Positions 38,754-46,583 of a DNA stretch of 64,000 bases are shown here, piece after piece (the first letter of the stretch is position 1; the number at the start of each line of letters is the position of its first letter). The position numbers were made by a program, and so were the translations under genes. Under the pieces are notes generated by a model that searched no databases, had not been told where the DNA came from, and worked only from the letters and a program-made list of their open reading frames with translations. The stretch lies in contig NZ_CP045245.1 in assembly GCF_009720485.1 (NCBI RefSeq), forward strand, positions 3,658,001-3,722,000, given 5' to 3'. Source of the stretch: Cellulomonas sp. JZ18. GTDB lineage: Bacteria; Actinomycetota; Actinomycetes; Actinomycetales; Cellulomonadaceae.

Positions 38754-39587
38754 TCACGCGGCGGGTGAGTCCGCCGTCGACCCGGTGGCGGCCCCGGTGC
38801 GCGGCCGCAGCTCGACGTCGACGACGAGCAGCTCCGCGGCCGCCTCGCCGTAGGTGCCCTGCCGGATCGTCTCCCCGTCCCGGCCCACCGCGAGCGACGC
38901 GCCGATGCACCGCCACCCGTCCCACTCGCCGCCCACGACCGGCCCGACGTTGCTCACGCCGACCACCGGCATGTCGTGCGCGGTGGCGAGCTCGCGGTAG
39001 GGCGCCTCCCACTCGGCGCCGTACGGGTCGACGTGGTTGTCGTGGTCCGGCGGCACCGCCCACGCCGACGGCGAGAGCAGGACCTCCGCGCCCATCAGGC
39101 CCAGTGCGTGCCCGATGCCCGTGGTCGCCGCCGAGTTGTCCGCGCAGATGTCCAGGCCGATGCGACCCAGCGGGGTGTCGGCCACCGCGAGCGACGAGCC
39201 CGTCGTGTAGAGGGCCCGGGCGAAGTCGAGCTCGTGGATCTTGCGGTGGTGCAGCAGCAGCTCGCCGGTCGCGGAGAGCAGGACGGCGGAGTTGTGGACG
39301 CGGTCGCCCGCCCGCTCGGTGAGGCCGGCGGCGACGAGGACGCCGTGCTCGCGGGCCGCGGCGGCGAGCACGTCGACGCGCGGACCGGGGATCGGCTCGG
39401 CGAGCTCCCGGGCGCTCTCGTGCGTCCAGCCGAGGTCGAGGCACTCGGGCAGCACGACGACGTCGCAGCCGGCCTGCGCCGCCTCGGCGACCGCGGCGCG
39501 GGCGCGCGCGAGGTTGTCGTCGGGCCGTCCCGGCACCACGAGCAGCTGCGCCATCCCGACCCGGATCGTCCGGCTCGCGTCCGTCAT
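38754..39587 (-). CDS. carbon-nitrogen hydrolase (nitrilase superfamily)
   Basis: A 277-aa nitrilase-superfamily amidase. The catalytic Glu-Lys-Cys triad is visible in VVLPECLDLGW, LLHHRKIHELD and IGLDICADNS. Length and the absence of extra domains fit branches such as omega-amidase or carbamoylputrescine hydrolase-like enzymes; the amide substrate is not predictable. The ATG overlaps the stop of the HNH-like gene (ATGA), so they form a two-gene operon. Bases 38935-38981 have a 91 percent identical copy at 48104-48150. Confidence 0.9.
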   Translation of the reverse strand: MTDASRTIRVGMAQLLVVPGRPDDNLARARAAVAEAAQAGCDVVVLPECLDLGWTHESARELAEPIPGPRVDVLAAAAREHGVLVAAGLTERAGDRVHNSAVLLSATGELLLHHRKIHELDFARALYTTGSSLAVADTPLGRIGLDICADNSAATTGIGHALGLMGAEVLLSPSAWAVPPDHDNHVDPYGAEWEAPYRELATAHDMPVVGVSNVGPVVGGEWDGWRCIGASLAVGRDGETIRQGTYGEAAAELLVVDVELRPRTGAATGSTADSPAA

Positions 39588-40027
39588 CGCGTCCGCACCG
39601 CCAGCAGGAACTGCCCGCCGCCGGGCTCGACCTGCGTCGTCACCGGCAGGTCGGGCGCGAACCGCGACAGCCGGTCGGCCAGCCAGTCGGCGGCCGCGTC
39701 GGCGTCGGACCGGCTGGGGCAGCGGGCGACGACCTCGCGCCCGCCCTTGCGCCGCAGCCGCTCGACCGTCTCCGCGATGGGCGCGGGGTCGACGACGAAG
39801 AGGTCCGGCGACCACGGGACGACCGGCTTCACCGCGCCCTTGCGCGTGTTGCAGGCCCGGTGCGCGAGCCGCTCGACACCGGTCGTCCCCTTCTTGCCCT
39901 TGACCAGTGCGCCCGCGTCGACGCTGGGCCCGAGGTCGGAGTTCACCGACGCGTCGGGGTCCACCGGCTCGTCGCACAGCCAGCAGCGCCAGCCGTCACG
40001 GGCACCGACGTCGCTCAGGTTGCTCAT
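39584..40027 (-). CDS. HNH-like zinc-binding protein
   Basis: A 147-aa protein. The N-terminal half has a zinc-finger-like arrangement WRCWLCDEPVD, then HRACNTRKG with the His-x-x-Cys-Asn pattern of HNH nucleases. The C-terminal half is an alpha/beta stretch (PIAETVERLRRKGGREVVARC, ADAAADWLADRL). The metal-binding residues are present, but the nuclease His-Asn-His set is not complete enough to be sure of activity. It is translationally coupled to the CN hydrolase. Confidence 0.78.
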   Translation of the reverse strand: MSNLSDVGARDGWRCWLCDEPVDPDASVNSDLGPSVDAGALVKGKKGTTGVERLAHRACNTRKGAVKPVVPWSPDLFVVDPAPIAETVERLRRKGGREVVARCPSRSDADAAADWLADRLSRFAPDLPVTTQVEPGGGQFLLAVRTR

Positions 40028-40163
40028 GCGCGCACGGTAGCCGTCGGCGCCGCGCCGGCGTGCACGCGCGGCCGGGGCCGTACGTCACCCGGGTGGGGCT
40101 GCCGCCCGGGCACACGGCGACGGCCCCGCGCACCGCGGCGGGGGCCGCCGTCGTCCCGGCGTC

Positions 40164-40679
40164 CTACGCGGGGCGCGACGGACCGGGGGTGCGGTGAGCG
40201 GCCCGCTCGGCACCGGGCGTCGGTCCTCTCGCGCCGACCTCGGCCACGGCGTCCCTGACCGCCCGTGCGTCGGCGTCGAGCAGCGACCTGTCGCGCTCCG
40301 TCGTGTCGGGGACGAGGGTCCAGCCGTCCCCCGCGTAGCGCGGGATGACGTGCAGGTGGACGTGGAAGACGGTCTGGAAGGCGACCTCGCCGTCGCAGAC
40401 GAGCAGGTTCACGCCCTCGCACCGCAGGCGGGAGCGGCGCAGGGCCCGTGCCAGCCCGTGGCCGACCGACCACACGTGGGCACCCGTCGCGGGGTCGAGG
40501 TCCTCGAGGCCGACGGCGTGCGCGCGCGGCACGACGAGGAGGTGCCCCTGCGTGACCGGGTTCAGGTCCATGAAGGCCACGACGGTCTCGTCCTCGTGCA
40601 CCACGCTGGCCTCGGCCCTGCCGGCCGCGACGGCGCAGAAGACGCACCCCTGGGTCACCGGTGTCGCGCTCTGGGTCAT
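40164..40679 (-). CDS. HIT-family hydrolase
   Basis: A 171-aa histidine-triad protein of the HinT/Fhit-like type. The catalytic triad HVHLHVIPR is at about residues 105-113. The N-terminal CVFCAV resembles the zinc-binding Cys pair of HIT proteins, and VAFMDLNPVTQGHLLVVPRA is the typical first strand-helix. It should hydrolyse nucleotide-phosphoramidate or dinucleoside polyphosphate bonds. A basic Pro-rich tail extends the C-terminus. The 136-bp gap 40028-40163 to the next gene holds nothing recognised. Confidence 0.94.
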   Translation of the reverse strand: MTQSATPVTQGCVFCAVAAGRAEASVVHEDETVVAFMDLNPVTQGHLLVVPRAHAVGLEDLDPATGAHVWSVGHGLARALRRSRLRCEGVNLLVCDGEVAFQTVFHVHLHVIPRYAGDGWTLVPDTTERDRSLLDADARAVRDAVAEVGARGPTPGAERAAHRTPGPSRPA

Positions 40680-40744
40680 GACCGCGATGGTGCCAGCGCA
40701 CGGGTGCGGACGGGCCAGGTGGCGGGCATCCGACGTCGCGACTC

Positions 40745-40768
40745 AACCTTCCTCCCGGCCGGCTCGTT
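40745..40768 (+). promoter_or_regulatory. ECF-type promoter of the sigma-factor gene
   Basis: AACC (40745-40748), 16 bases, then CGTT (40765-40768) matches the general ECF pattern (AAC near -35, CGT near -10). It ends 9 bases before the sigma-factor start, with the GGAGAG ribosome-binding site between. This suggests that the sigma factor drives its own operon. Confidence 0.5.
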
Positions 40769-40777
40769 GGAGAGAGC

Positions 40778-41419
40778 ATGACCGCCATCGCGACGAGCGC
40801 GGCCGTGCCGCCGGACGGCACCGACGGCCTCGACACCGGGCAGGCCGCCGTGGAGCTGCGCTCCGTCCGGTCCGCGCGCGCGGAACCGACCCGCGCCCGG
40901 CACGACGCCGAGTTCACCGCCTTCGTCGAGGCGCACGCCGACGAGCTCCTGCGCACCGCGTGGCTGCTCGTCGGCGACCCGCACCGCGCCGAGGAGCTGA
41001 CGCAGCAGGCGCTGGTGCGCACGTACGCGGCGTGGCCCCGGGTGCGCGACGGCAACCCGGGCGGGTACGCGCGCCGGGTCCTGGTGAACCTGCGTGTCGA
41101 CACGTGGCGGCGGCAGCGTCGCGAGGTGCTCGTGCCGCCGGACGACCTGCCCGCCCACCACGCCGAGGGCGGGTCGCGCACCGTCGACGACCGGGACCAG
41201 CTGGTCCGCGCGCTGCGCACCCTCACCGTCCGGCAGCGCCGGATCGTCGTCCTGCGGCACCTCGTCGGGCTCAGCGAGGCGGAGGTCGCCGACGACCTCG
41301 GCGTGAGCATCGGCACGGTGAAGTCGACCGCGTCGCGGGGCCTGGCCAGCCTGCGGCACCTGCTGGGCACCACGACCGGCGACGCGTCGGCCGACGACCG
41401 CGAAGGAGGCGTCCGATGA
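40778..41419 (+). CDS. ECF sigma factor, SigE family
   Basis: A 213-aa extracytoplasmic-function sigma factor. Region 2 reads AEFTAFVEAHADELLRTAWL, then EELTQQALVRTYAAWPRV. Region 4 has the HTH LSEAEVADDLGVSIGTVKST. The 50-residue N-terminal extension is variable. The stop overlaps the start of the membrane-protein gene (ATGA), the usual layout of a sigma factor with its partner. An ECF-like promoter precedes it, suggesting autoregulation. Confidence 0.92.
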   Translation: MTAIATSAAVPPDGTDGLDTGQAAVELRSVRSARAEPTRARHDAEFTAFVEAHADELLRTAWLLVGDPHRAEELTQQALVRTYAAWPRVRDGNPGGYARRVLVNLRVDTWRRQRREVLVPPDDLPAHHAEGGSRTVDDRDQLVRALRTLTVRQRRIVVLRHLVGLSEAEVADDLGVSIGTVKSTASRGLASLRHLLGTTTGDASADDREGGVR

Positions 41420-42240
41420 CCCCGACCACGGACGAGCAGACGGCCGCACGTCTGCGGCAGCACGTCACCCGGCTGGCGCCACCGATGCAGGTCGACGCCG
41501 CGGCGGCGATCGTGCGAGGACGTCGGCGTCGGATCCTCGGTGCGACCGCGGCCACGGGTGCGGCCGCGGCCGCCGTCGTGGTGGCCGCGGTGGCGGTCTC
41601 GACCCTCGCGCCGCGCGCCCTCGTCGCACCGGCCGACGTGCCGGCGCCCGTGCCGACCGCCGCGTCCCCGGCCGTCGCCGGCGTCGTCCGGCCGGCCGTC
41701 GGGGTCGCGGCCTCCACCGGTCCGGGCGCCGACGACGGCGCGGCCGTGCCGCTCGGCCCGCTGGGCGGTGTCGAGGTCGTCTACGAGCGGCCGCGCGGTG
41801 CCGCGCCGGCGCAGGTGCTCGTGGCCGGGGAGCCCCGGCCGATCACCCTCCCGTCCGGCCGGGAGCAGGTCGGGGCCTCGTCGGCGGACGTCGCGGGCGG
41901 ACGCGTGACGGTGCTCGCCGTGCCGTCCGCCCTGCCGGGGGCCCGCGTCTTCCTCGTGTCCGAGGAGGGCTGGGACACCGGCTCCGGCAGGACGGCGGCG
42001 GTCGAGGTCCCCACGTTCGCGCTGCCCGGCGAGCCGTCCGGGCGCCGGCACGCGGTGTTCCGGGTCGACGCGGAGGTGGCCGACGGCGGCGTCGACGCCG
42101 TGCTCGTCGGCACCGACGGCACCTACACGACCACGGCGGCGTGCAGCTCCCCCGAGGCCTGCACGCTGCCCCCCGCCGCCGTCGAGGAGCTCCGTCGCCT
42201 CACCGGCCGGGACGACCTGCGCCCGCTCGGGGCCGGCTGA
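41416..42240 (+). CDS. membrane protein, putative anti-sigma partner
   Basis: A 274-aa protein with a cytoplasmic N-terminal part (about 36 residues), one membrane helix (ILGATAATGAAAAAVVVAAV) and an extracytoplasmic domain of about 200 residues with one Cys pair (ACSSPEAC). No zinc-binding HxxxCxxC anti-sigma motif is present and the cytoplasmic part is short, so the anti-sigma role rests on the ATGA overlap with the ECF gene. The outer domain could sense an envelope signal. Confidence 0.72.
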   Translation: MTPTTDEQTAARLRQHVTRLAPPMQVDAAAAIVRGRRRRILGATAATGAAAAAVVVAAVAVSTLAPRALVAPADVPAPVPTAASPAVAGVVRPAVGVAASTGPGADDGAAVPLGPLGGVEVVYERPRGAAPAQVLVAGEPRPITLPSGREQVGASSADVAGGRVTVLAVPSALPGARVFLVSEEGWDTGSGRTAAVEVPTFALPGEPSGRRHAVFRVDAEVADGGVDAVLVGTDGTYTTTAACSSPEACTLPPAAVEELRRLTGRDDLRPLGAG

Positions 42241-42258
42241 GCACCCGCCGCCTCGGTC

Positions 42259-43128
42259 TCAGGCGGGCTCGACCGGCAGCCAGAGCTCGACCGTCGCTGT
42301 GCTGAAGTCGTCGGCGCGCTCGAGCACCGCGACGACCTCGGGACCCGGGCGCAGGCGCCACGGGTTCGAGGGGAACCACTCCGTCGCCGTCGCCGCCCAC
42401 ACCGTCTGCAGCGTCTGCGGGTAGGGGCCGGCGGCGCGGAAGACCGCCCAGGAGCCGGCCGCCACGGGGATGACGTCGAGGTCGCCGGGGACCTCCACCG
42501 CGTCCGAGACCGCGACGCCGTGCAGGTAGGTCAGCGGGGTGCCCTCGCGCCGGTCCGGGTCCAGGTCGGTGCTCACGGCGAGCAGGCCGTGCGGCTCGGC
42601 GTCGCCCAGCGCCTTGAGGCGCACGTGCTCCTGCGGTGCCAGCGCGGCGACGTGCTCCTGGATCGCGGGGTTGACCCCCTCGTGCCGGAGCGGGACACGG
42701 GCGGCGTGGCCGGCCAGGCGGAAGGCGGGTCGCGAGACGATGCGGACGTCCATGGGGTGCTCTCCTTCGACGGTCAGGCGGAACCTGAGGCGTGGTTGCG
42801 TGCGGAAGGGTCCGCCGTCGCGCCGAGCCTCGCCCGGGGTGACGCCGTGGACCGCCTGGAACGCCCTCCCGAAGGCCTCCGCCGAGCCGTAGCCGTGGCG
42901 GACGGCGATGGTCAGCAGGTCCTGCGACCCGCTCACCACGTCCGCCGCCGCGACCGTCATCCGCCGGCGCCGCACGTACTCCGACAACGGCATGCCCGCC
43001 AGCGACGAGAACATGCGGCGCAGGTGGTGCTCGGTGGTGCCGACCGAGGCGGCGAGGCGGGTCACGTCGAGGTCCTCGGTGAGGCTCTCCTCGACGAGGT
43101 CGACGAGCCGGTTGAGCCAGGCGATCAC
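42259..43128 (-). CDS. AraC-family regulator with GyrI-like effector domain
   Basis: A 289-aa protein. The N-terminal AraC-type double HTH reads DVTRLAASVGTTEHHLRRMF, then AVRHGYGSAEAFGRAFQAVH. The C-terminal GyrI-like/Rob-type domain (MDVRIVSRPAFRLAGHAARV, to VELWLPVEP) binds small molecules. The GTG at 43128 with GGAAGGGAG upstream fits. Its target is not obvious; no transporter adjoins it. Confidence 0.92.
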   Translation of the reverse strand: MIAWLNRLVDLVEESLTEDLDVTRLAASVGTTEHHLRRMFSSLAGMPLSEYVRRRRMTVAAADVVSGSQDLLTIAVRHGYGSAEAFGRAFQAVHGVTPGEARRDGGPFRTQPRLRFRLTVEGEHPMDVRIVSRPAFRLAGHAARVPLRHEGVNPAIQEHVAALAPQEHVRLKALGDAEPHGLLAVSTDLDPDRREGTPLTYLHGVAVSDAVEVPGDLDVIPVAAGSWAVFRAAGPYPQTLQTVWAATATEWFPSNPWRLRPGPEVVAVLERADDFSTATVELWLPVEPA

Positions 43129-43284
43129 GGTGCTCCCTTCCGACGTCCACCCTGACGGCCGCACGGTCCGCCGGACCCGATCATCGGCGTCCGGAACGAT
43201 CAGGCGCCGCCGACGGGCTGACTGCAGGGGCCGACCGGGCGCGGAGGGGGCGAGGTCGCGGGCGCGGACCGCGCCCCCCTTCGA

Positions 43285-43317
43285 CGCCACGGGGCCGATA
43301 GCCTCGGCCCCGTGGCG
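43285..43317. promoter_or_regulatory. perfect 14-bp inverted repeat spanning -10 and start codon
   Basis: Arms 43285-43298 and 43304-43317 pair perfectly around a 5-base centre (TAGCC). The centre holds most of a TAGCCT -10 element (43299-43304), and the right arm includes the GTG start at 43312. With 7 bases between -10 and GTG the mRNA is probably leaderless. A protein bound to this palindrome, or cruciform formation, would block initiation directly. Confidence 0.55.
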
Positions 43318-44850
43318 CGAGGGCGCGGGTCCCAGGCGGCTGTCGAGCTCGTGGAGGAGGGCGTCGAGGGCGCCGTCCCGGGCGACGACGCCGCGCCTCC
43401 CGTCGCGCGGCGCCCCCGACTCCGCCACTGGCGGTGGGCGGCCGGTGCCGGCGTGCTCGCGGTGGCCGTCGCGGCCCTCGCGCAGGCCTGGGTGGAACGT
43501 GCGGACGAGCAGCGGCTCGCGCGCGTCGCCGGGGTCGGTCCGTCGCTGGAGGAGCCGCTCGTGCAGTCCTGGCAGGCGGGGTTCCGCGGCTCGGTGGGCG
43601 TGCACGAGGACACGCTGATCGCCGTCGCCCCGGACGGTCAGGGGATCGTCGCGCTCGACGCGCGCGACGGGACGGTGCGGTGGCGCCAGGAGCGCGTGAC
43701 CGAGGCGTCGATGTGCCAGCTCACGTCGCAGGACGCTCCGCCGGCCGTGGCGGCCACCGGGCCGACCGCGGGCACCGCAGCACCGGAGCCGGTGCTCGTC
43801 GCCTGCTTCAGCAGCGGTGGGAGCGGCGCCACCACGGTGCACGTCCTCGACCCCGCGACGGGGAGCCTGGAGCAGACCCTCCTGGTCGGCGACGGGACGA
43901 GCAGCTGGACGCTGTCGGGTGCGGACCTCGTCGTCATCGGCGTCTCCGTGGACGAGCACGTCACCGCCGGGCGGTGGTCGTTGCGGACGGGCGAGCAGCG
44001 CTGGTCCTACCGCAGCCCCGACGCGTTGCCGGGTGGGCACGCGCAGCAGTCGTTCGCGCTCGGCGACGACCTGCTGACGGCGTCGTTCGGGAGCTGGGAG
44101 GTCGTCCTCGACGCGCGCACGGGCGAGGTCGTGGCCGACGCGGCGCACGGCGATCGAGAGGTCGTGGTGGAGCCGGGCACGGGTCGGGCCCTGCCCACCG
44201 AGCCGTCCGACGAGGACCCCGCCCAGGAGGTCGCACGGATCGGGCTCGAGGACGGCGCGGTCGCGGTGGTCCGCCTCGGCGACGGCAGCGTGCGCACCGA
44301 GGTGAGCGAGGCGGACGGCACGGTGCTGTGGGAGCGCGACGGGCACGTGTTCCCGCCGGCCGTGGACGACGGCACGGCCCCCGGGCTGCTGCTGATGACG
44401 TCCCCGGAGGGCGGCGGCCTGCAGGGCGTCGACGCGCGCAGCGGTCACGTGCGGTGGGAGCAGGAGGCCGTCGGCTCCGGGGCCACCGGGCAGCCGCTGG
44501 TGCTCTCCTCGCTCGTCCTGGTCCCGACCGGCTCAGGCAGATCCGCGTCCGGGGGCTCCACCGGGATGGTCGCCCTGGACTCCGGCTCGGGCGCGGTCGT
44601 GTGGGAGCACACGGCCGGCGACGTCGCGGGGTGGGACGTCGTGACCGACGGGCACCGCGTGCTCACCCTCGAGGACGGCGACGGCGCGGCGCACCTCGTC
44701 GCACGGGACGTCCGCACCGGCACCGTCGTGTGGTCGGTGCGGGCCCCCGCCGACGCCCACAGCCTCTGGCCGCTCGGTGACCACGGCGTCCTGGTGGTGG
44801 GGGACGACCACTGGACGGCGTTCCGGCCGCCGGACGGCCGGACCCGGTGA
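43312..44850 (+). CDS. membrane-anchored PQQ-like beta-propeller protein
   Basis: A 512-aa protein with one N-terminal membrane segment (WAAGAGVLAVAVAALAQAWV) and a beta-propeller built of PQQ-like repeats. The repeated pattern is seen as GIVALDARDGTVRWRQE, RWSLRTGEQRWSYRS, LQGVDARSGHVRWEQEA, MVALDSGSGAVVWEHTA and VARDVRTGTVVWSVRA. The blades face outside the cytoplasm. No PQQ-ligand set was seen, so a scaffold or envelope role is more likely than a dehydrogenase. A perfect palindrome overlaps the start. Confidence 0.85.
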   Translation: MARGRGSQAAVELVEEGVEGAVPGDDAAPPVARRPRLRHWRWAAGAGVLAVAVAALAQAWVERADEQRLARVAGVGPSLEEPLVQSWQAGFRGSVGVHEDTLIAVAPDGQGIVALDARDGTVRWRQERVTEASMCQLTSQDAPPAVAATGPTAGTAAPEPVLVACFSSGGSGATTVHVLDPATGSLEQTLLVGDGTSSWTLSGADLVVIGVSVDEHVTAGRWSLRTGEQRWSYRSPDALPGGHAQQSFALGDDLLTASFGSWEVVLDARTGEVVADAAHGDREVVVEPGTGRALPTEPSDEDPAQEVARIGLEDGAVAVVRLGDGSVRTEVSEADGTVLWERDGHVFPPAVDDGTAPGLLLMTSPEGGGLQGVDARSGHVRWEQEAVGSGATGQPLVLSSLVLVPTGSGRSASGGSTGMVALDSGSGAVVWEHTAGDVAGWDVVTDGHRVLTLEDGDGAAHLVARDVRTGTVVWSVRAPADAHSLWPLGDHGVLVVGDDHWTAFRPPDGRTR

Positions 44851-44887
44851 CGACCGCGTGACGGCGCCGGGTCCGGCCGTCCCCTGC

Positions 44888-45850
44888 TCACAGCAGCTCG
44901 ACGCGGTCCGCCTGCGGTCCCCGGTCGCTCTGCCGCACCGAGAAGCGGACGCGGTCGCCCTCCTCCAGCACCTCGCCGCCCTGCACGACCGAGACGTGCA
45001 CGAACAGGTCGTCGCCGCCCGCGTCCGGGGTGATGAAGCCGAAGCCGCGGTCCGCGTCGTAGCGCGCGACGACGCCCTCGCCGCCGCGGACGGGTGCGCC
45101 GGACGACGCGGGGCGTGCCGGACGGCCACGCTCCGACGGCGCGGGCCGGCCGCGACCGGCCGACGCGGGCGCGCGCCGCGGTCCCGTGCCGCCCACGAGC
45201 CGCACCTCACGGGCCTGCGGACCCCGGTCGCTCTCGGCGACGTCGAACGTGATGCGGTCGCCCTCGACGAGCTCGGTCACCCCCATGAGCGCGCGGGCGT
45301 GCACGAAGACGTCCTCGCCGCCGTCGTCGCGGACGGCGAAGCCGAAGCCCTTCTCCGCGTCGTAGAACGTCACGGTGCCGTCGGCCCCGTCGGACGCCGC
45401 GGCCTGGCGCCCGGCCTCGGGGCCCAGCGGCAGCAGGTGGTCCGCCTGCGGCCCCTTCTCGCCGGGCACGACCAGGAACGCGACCCGCTGCCCCTCGGTG
45501 ATCACACCACCGCCGACGATGGCCGAGCTGTGCACGAAGATCTCCGCGCCGCCGCCGTCGGGGCTGACGAACCCGTAGCCCTTCGCCGGCTCGTACCAGC
45601 TGACGGTGCCGAGCACCCCGAGCGCGGCGCCGGCGGCCACGTCGCCCGTGACGCGCACGCGGCGCGCCACCGGGCCACGGTCGCCCTCGCCCAGCTCGAA
45701 CTCGACGGTCTGCCCCTCGCGGAGCACCCGCGGCCCGGCGTCGCCGACGATCTCGGACGCGTGGACGAACAGGTCCTCGGCGTCCTCCCCGAGGTCGAGG
45801 AAGCCGAACCCCCGCTCGGCGTCGAACCAACGGACGGTTGCCTGGGGCAC
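44888..45850 (-). CDS. protein with four cold-shock domains
   Basis: A 320-aa protein of four successive cold-shock domains, each with RNP-type motifs: RWFDAERGFGFLDLG with DLFVHASEI, SWYEPAKGYGFVSPD with EIFVHSSAI, TFYDAEKGFGFAVRD with DVFVHARAL, and RYDADRGFGFITPDAGG with DLFVHVSVV. A basic Pro/Arg-rich linker of about 40 residues separates domains 3 and 4. Bacterial Csp proteins usually have one domain, so binding of long or several RNA stretches is likely. The GTG at 45850 follows GGAGGAG. The domains differ enough to argue against a recent tandem copy. Confidence 0.9.
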   Translation of the reverse strand: MPQATVRWFDAERGFGFLDLGEDAEDLFVHASEIVGDAGPRVLREGQTVEFELGEGDRGPVARRVRVTGDVAAGAALGVLGTVSWYEPAKGYGFVSPDGGGAEIFVHSSAIVGGGVITEGQRVAFLVVPGEKGPQADHLLPLGPEAGRQAAASDGADGTVTFYDAEKGFGFAVRDDGGEDVFVHARALMGVTELVEGDRITFDVAESDRGPQAREVRLVGGTGPRRAPASAGRGRPAPSERGRPARPASSGAPVRGGEGVVARYDADRGFGFITPDAGGDDLFVHVSVVQGGEVLEEGDRVRFSVRQSDRGPQADRVELL

Positions 45851-45963
45851 GGTGACTCCTCCATCAAGGCGGCGGTTGCTGCTGCCTCCAGTGTCCCTGA
45901 CGGGACGCGGCCCGCCGTCCGGCAGCATGTCCCGCGACGTGGTCCGCCGGCGGAGGGAAGCCC

Positions 45964-46482
45964 ATGAGGGTCGACGGGACGAGCTCGCTCGTCGTGAGCA
46001 GCACCAACGCCTCCGGTCTCACCACGGTCCTGTACCTGCGCGACCGCGTCGACCCGTCGGCGCTGGGCGAGTTCCCGCCGCTGACCCCCGCGGTGCGACC
46101 GCTGCCGCGCGTGGACGTCCCGGCCGGCGCGTGGCAGGAGTGGGTCGCCGACGTCGAGCGCGCCCCCACGGCCGGACTTCTCGTCGCACCGCGCACGCCC
46201 GTGCTGGCGGAGCTGCTGGAGCGGCACCGGTGCGCGGCGGCTGACTGGCGCGACGAGCACGACGACGACGGCGTGATCGCGCGCTACCGGCCGTCGTGGC
46301 TCTCCCCGCTCCTGGCAGCACGCGGCGGGCACGGCGCGTTCGCGTGCGAGGTCCTGCCGGTGCGCGGGGTGTGGTGGCGGGACGTGTCACCGCGCCGGGT
46401 GCTCGTCTCGCAGGCCGCCTACGACGACCACGCCCTCATGGACCGCCTCTGGCGGGAGCGGATCGTCCGGCTGCTGCCCTGA
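45964..46482 (+). CDS. hypothetical protein
   Basis: A 172-aa soluble protein of unknown family. It has LVVSSTNASGLTTVLYLRDR near the N-terminus and a Trp-rich C-terminal part (VLPVRGVWWRDVSPRRVLVS, MDRLWRERIVRLLP). The ATG follows GGAGGGAA. It is divergent from the four-cold-shock gene with a 113-bp gap. Coding character is clear from codon-position GC bias and from the lack of a better frame. Confidence 0.7.
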   Translation: MRVDGTSSLVVSSTNASGLTTVLYLRDRVDPSALGEFPPLTPAVRPLPRVDVPAGAWQEWVADVERAPTAGLLVAPRTPVLAELLERHRCAAADWRDEHDDDGVIARYRPSWLSPLLAARGGHGAFACEVLPVRGVWWRDVSPRRVLVSQAAYDDHALMDRLWRERIVRLLP

Positions 46483-46583
46483 CCCGCCACGAGGCCGGCG
46501 CGGACGTGCGCAGTACAGTCCCCCTCGTCGCGCGCGCTCTCCGCGCCGACCGAGCGGGCCCCGAACCAGAGGGACACCACACG

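Noticed and set aside
40056-40197. A 45-codon plus-strand frame between the HNH-like and HIT genes
   Set aside because: It is Pro/Ala/Gly-rich, has no ribosome-binding site, and partly overlaps the HIT gene end.
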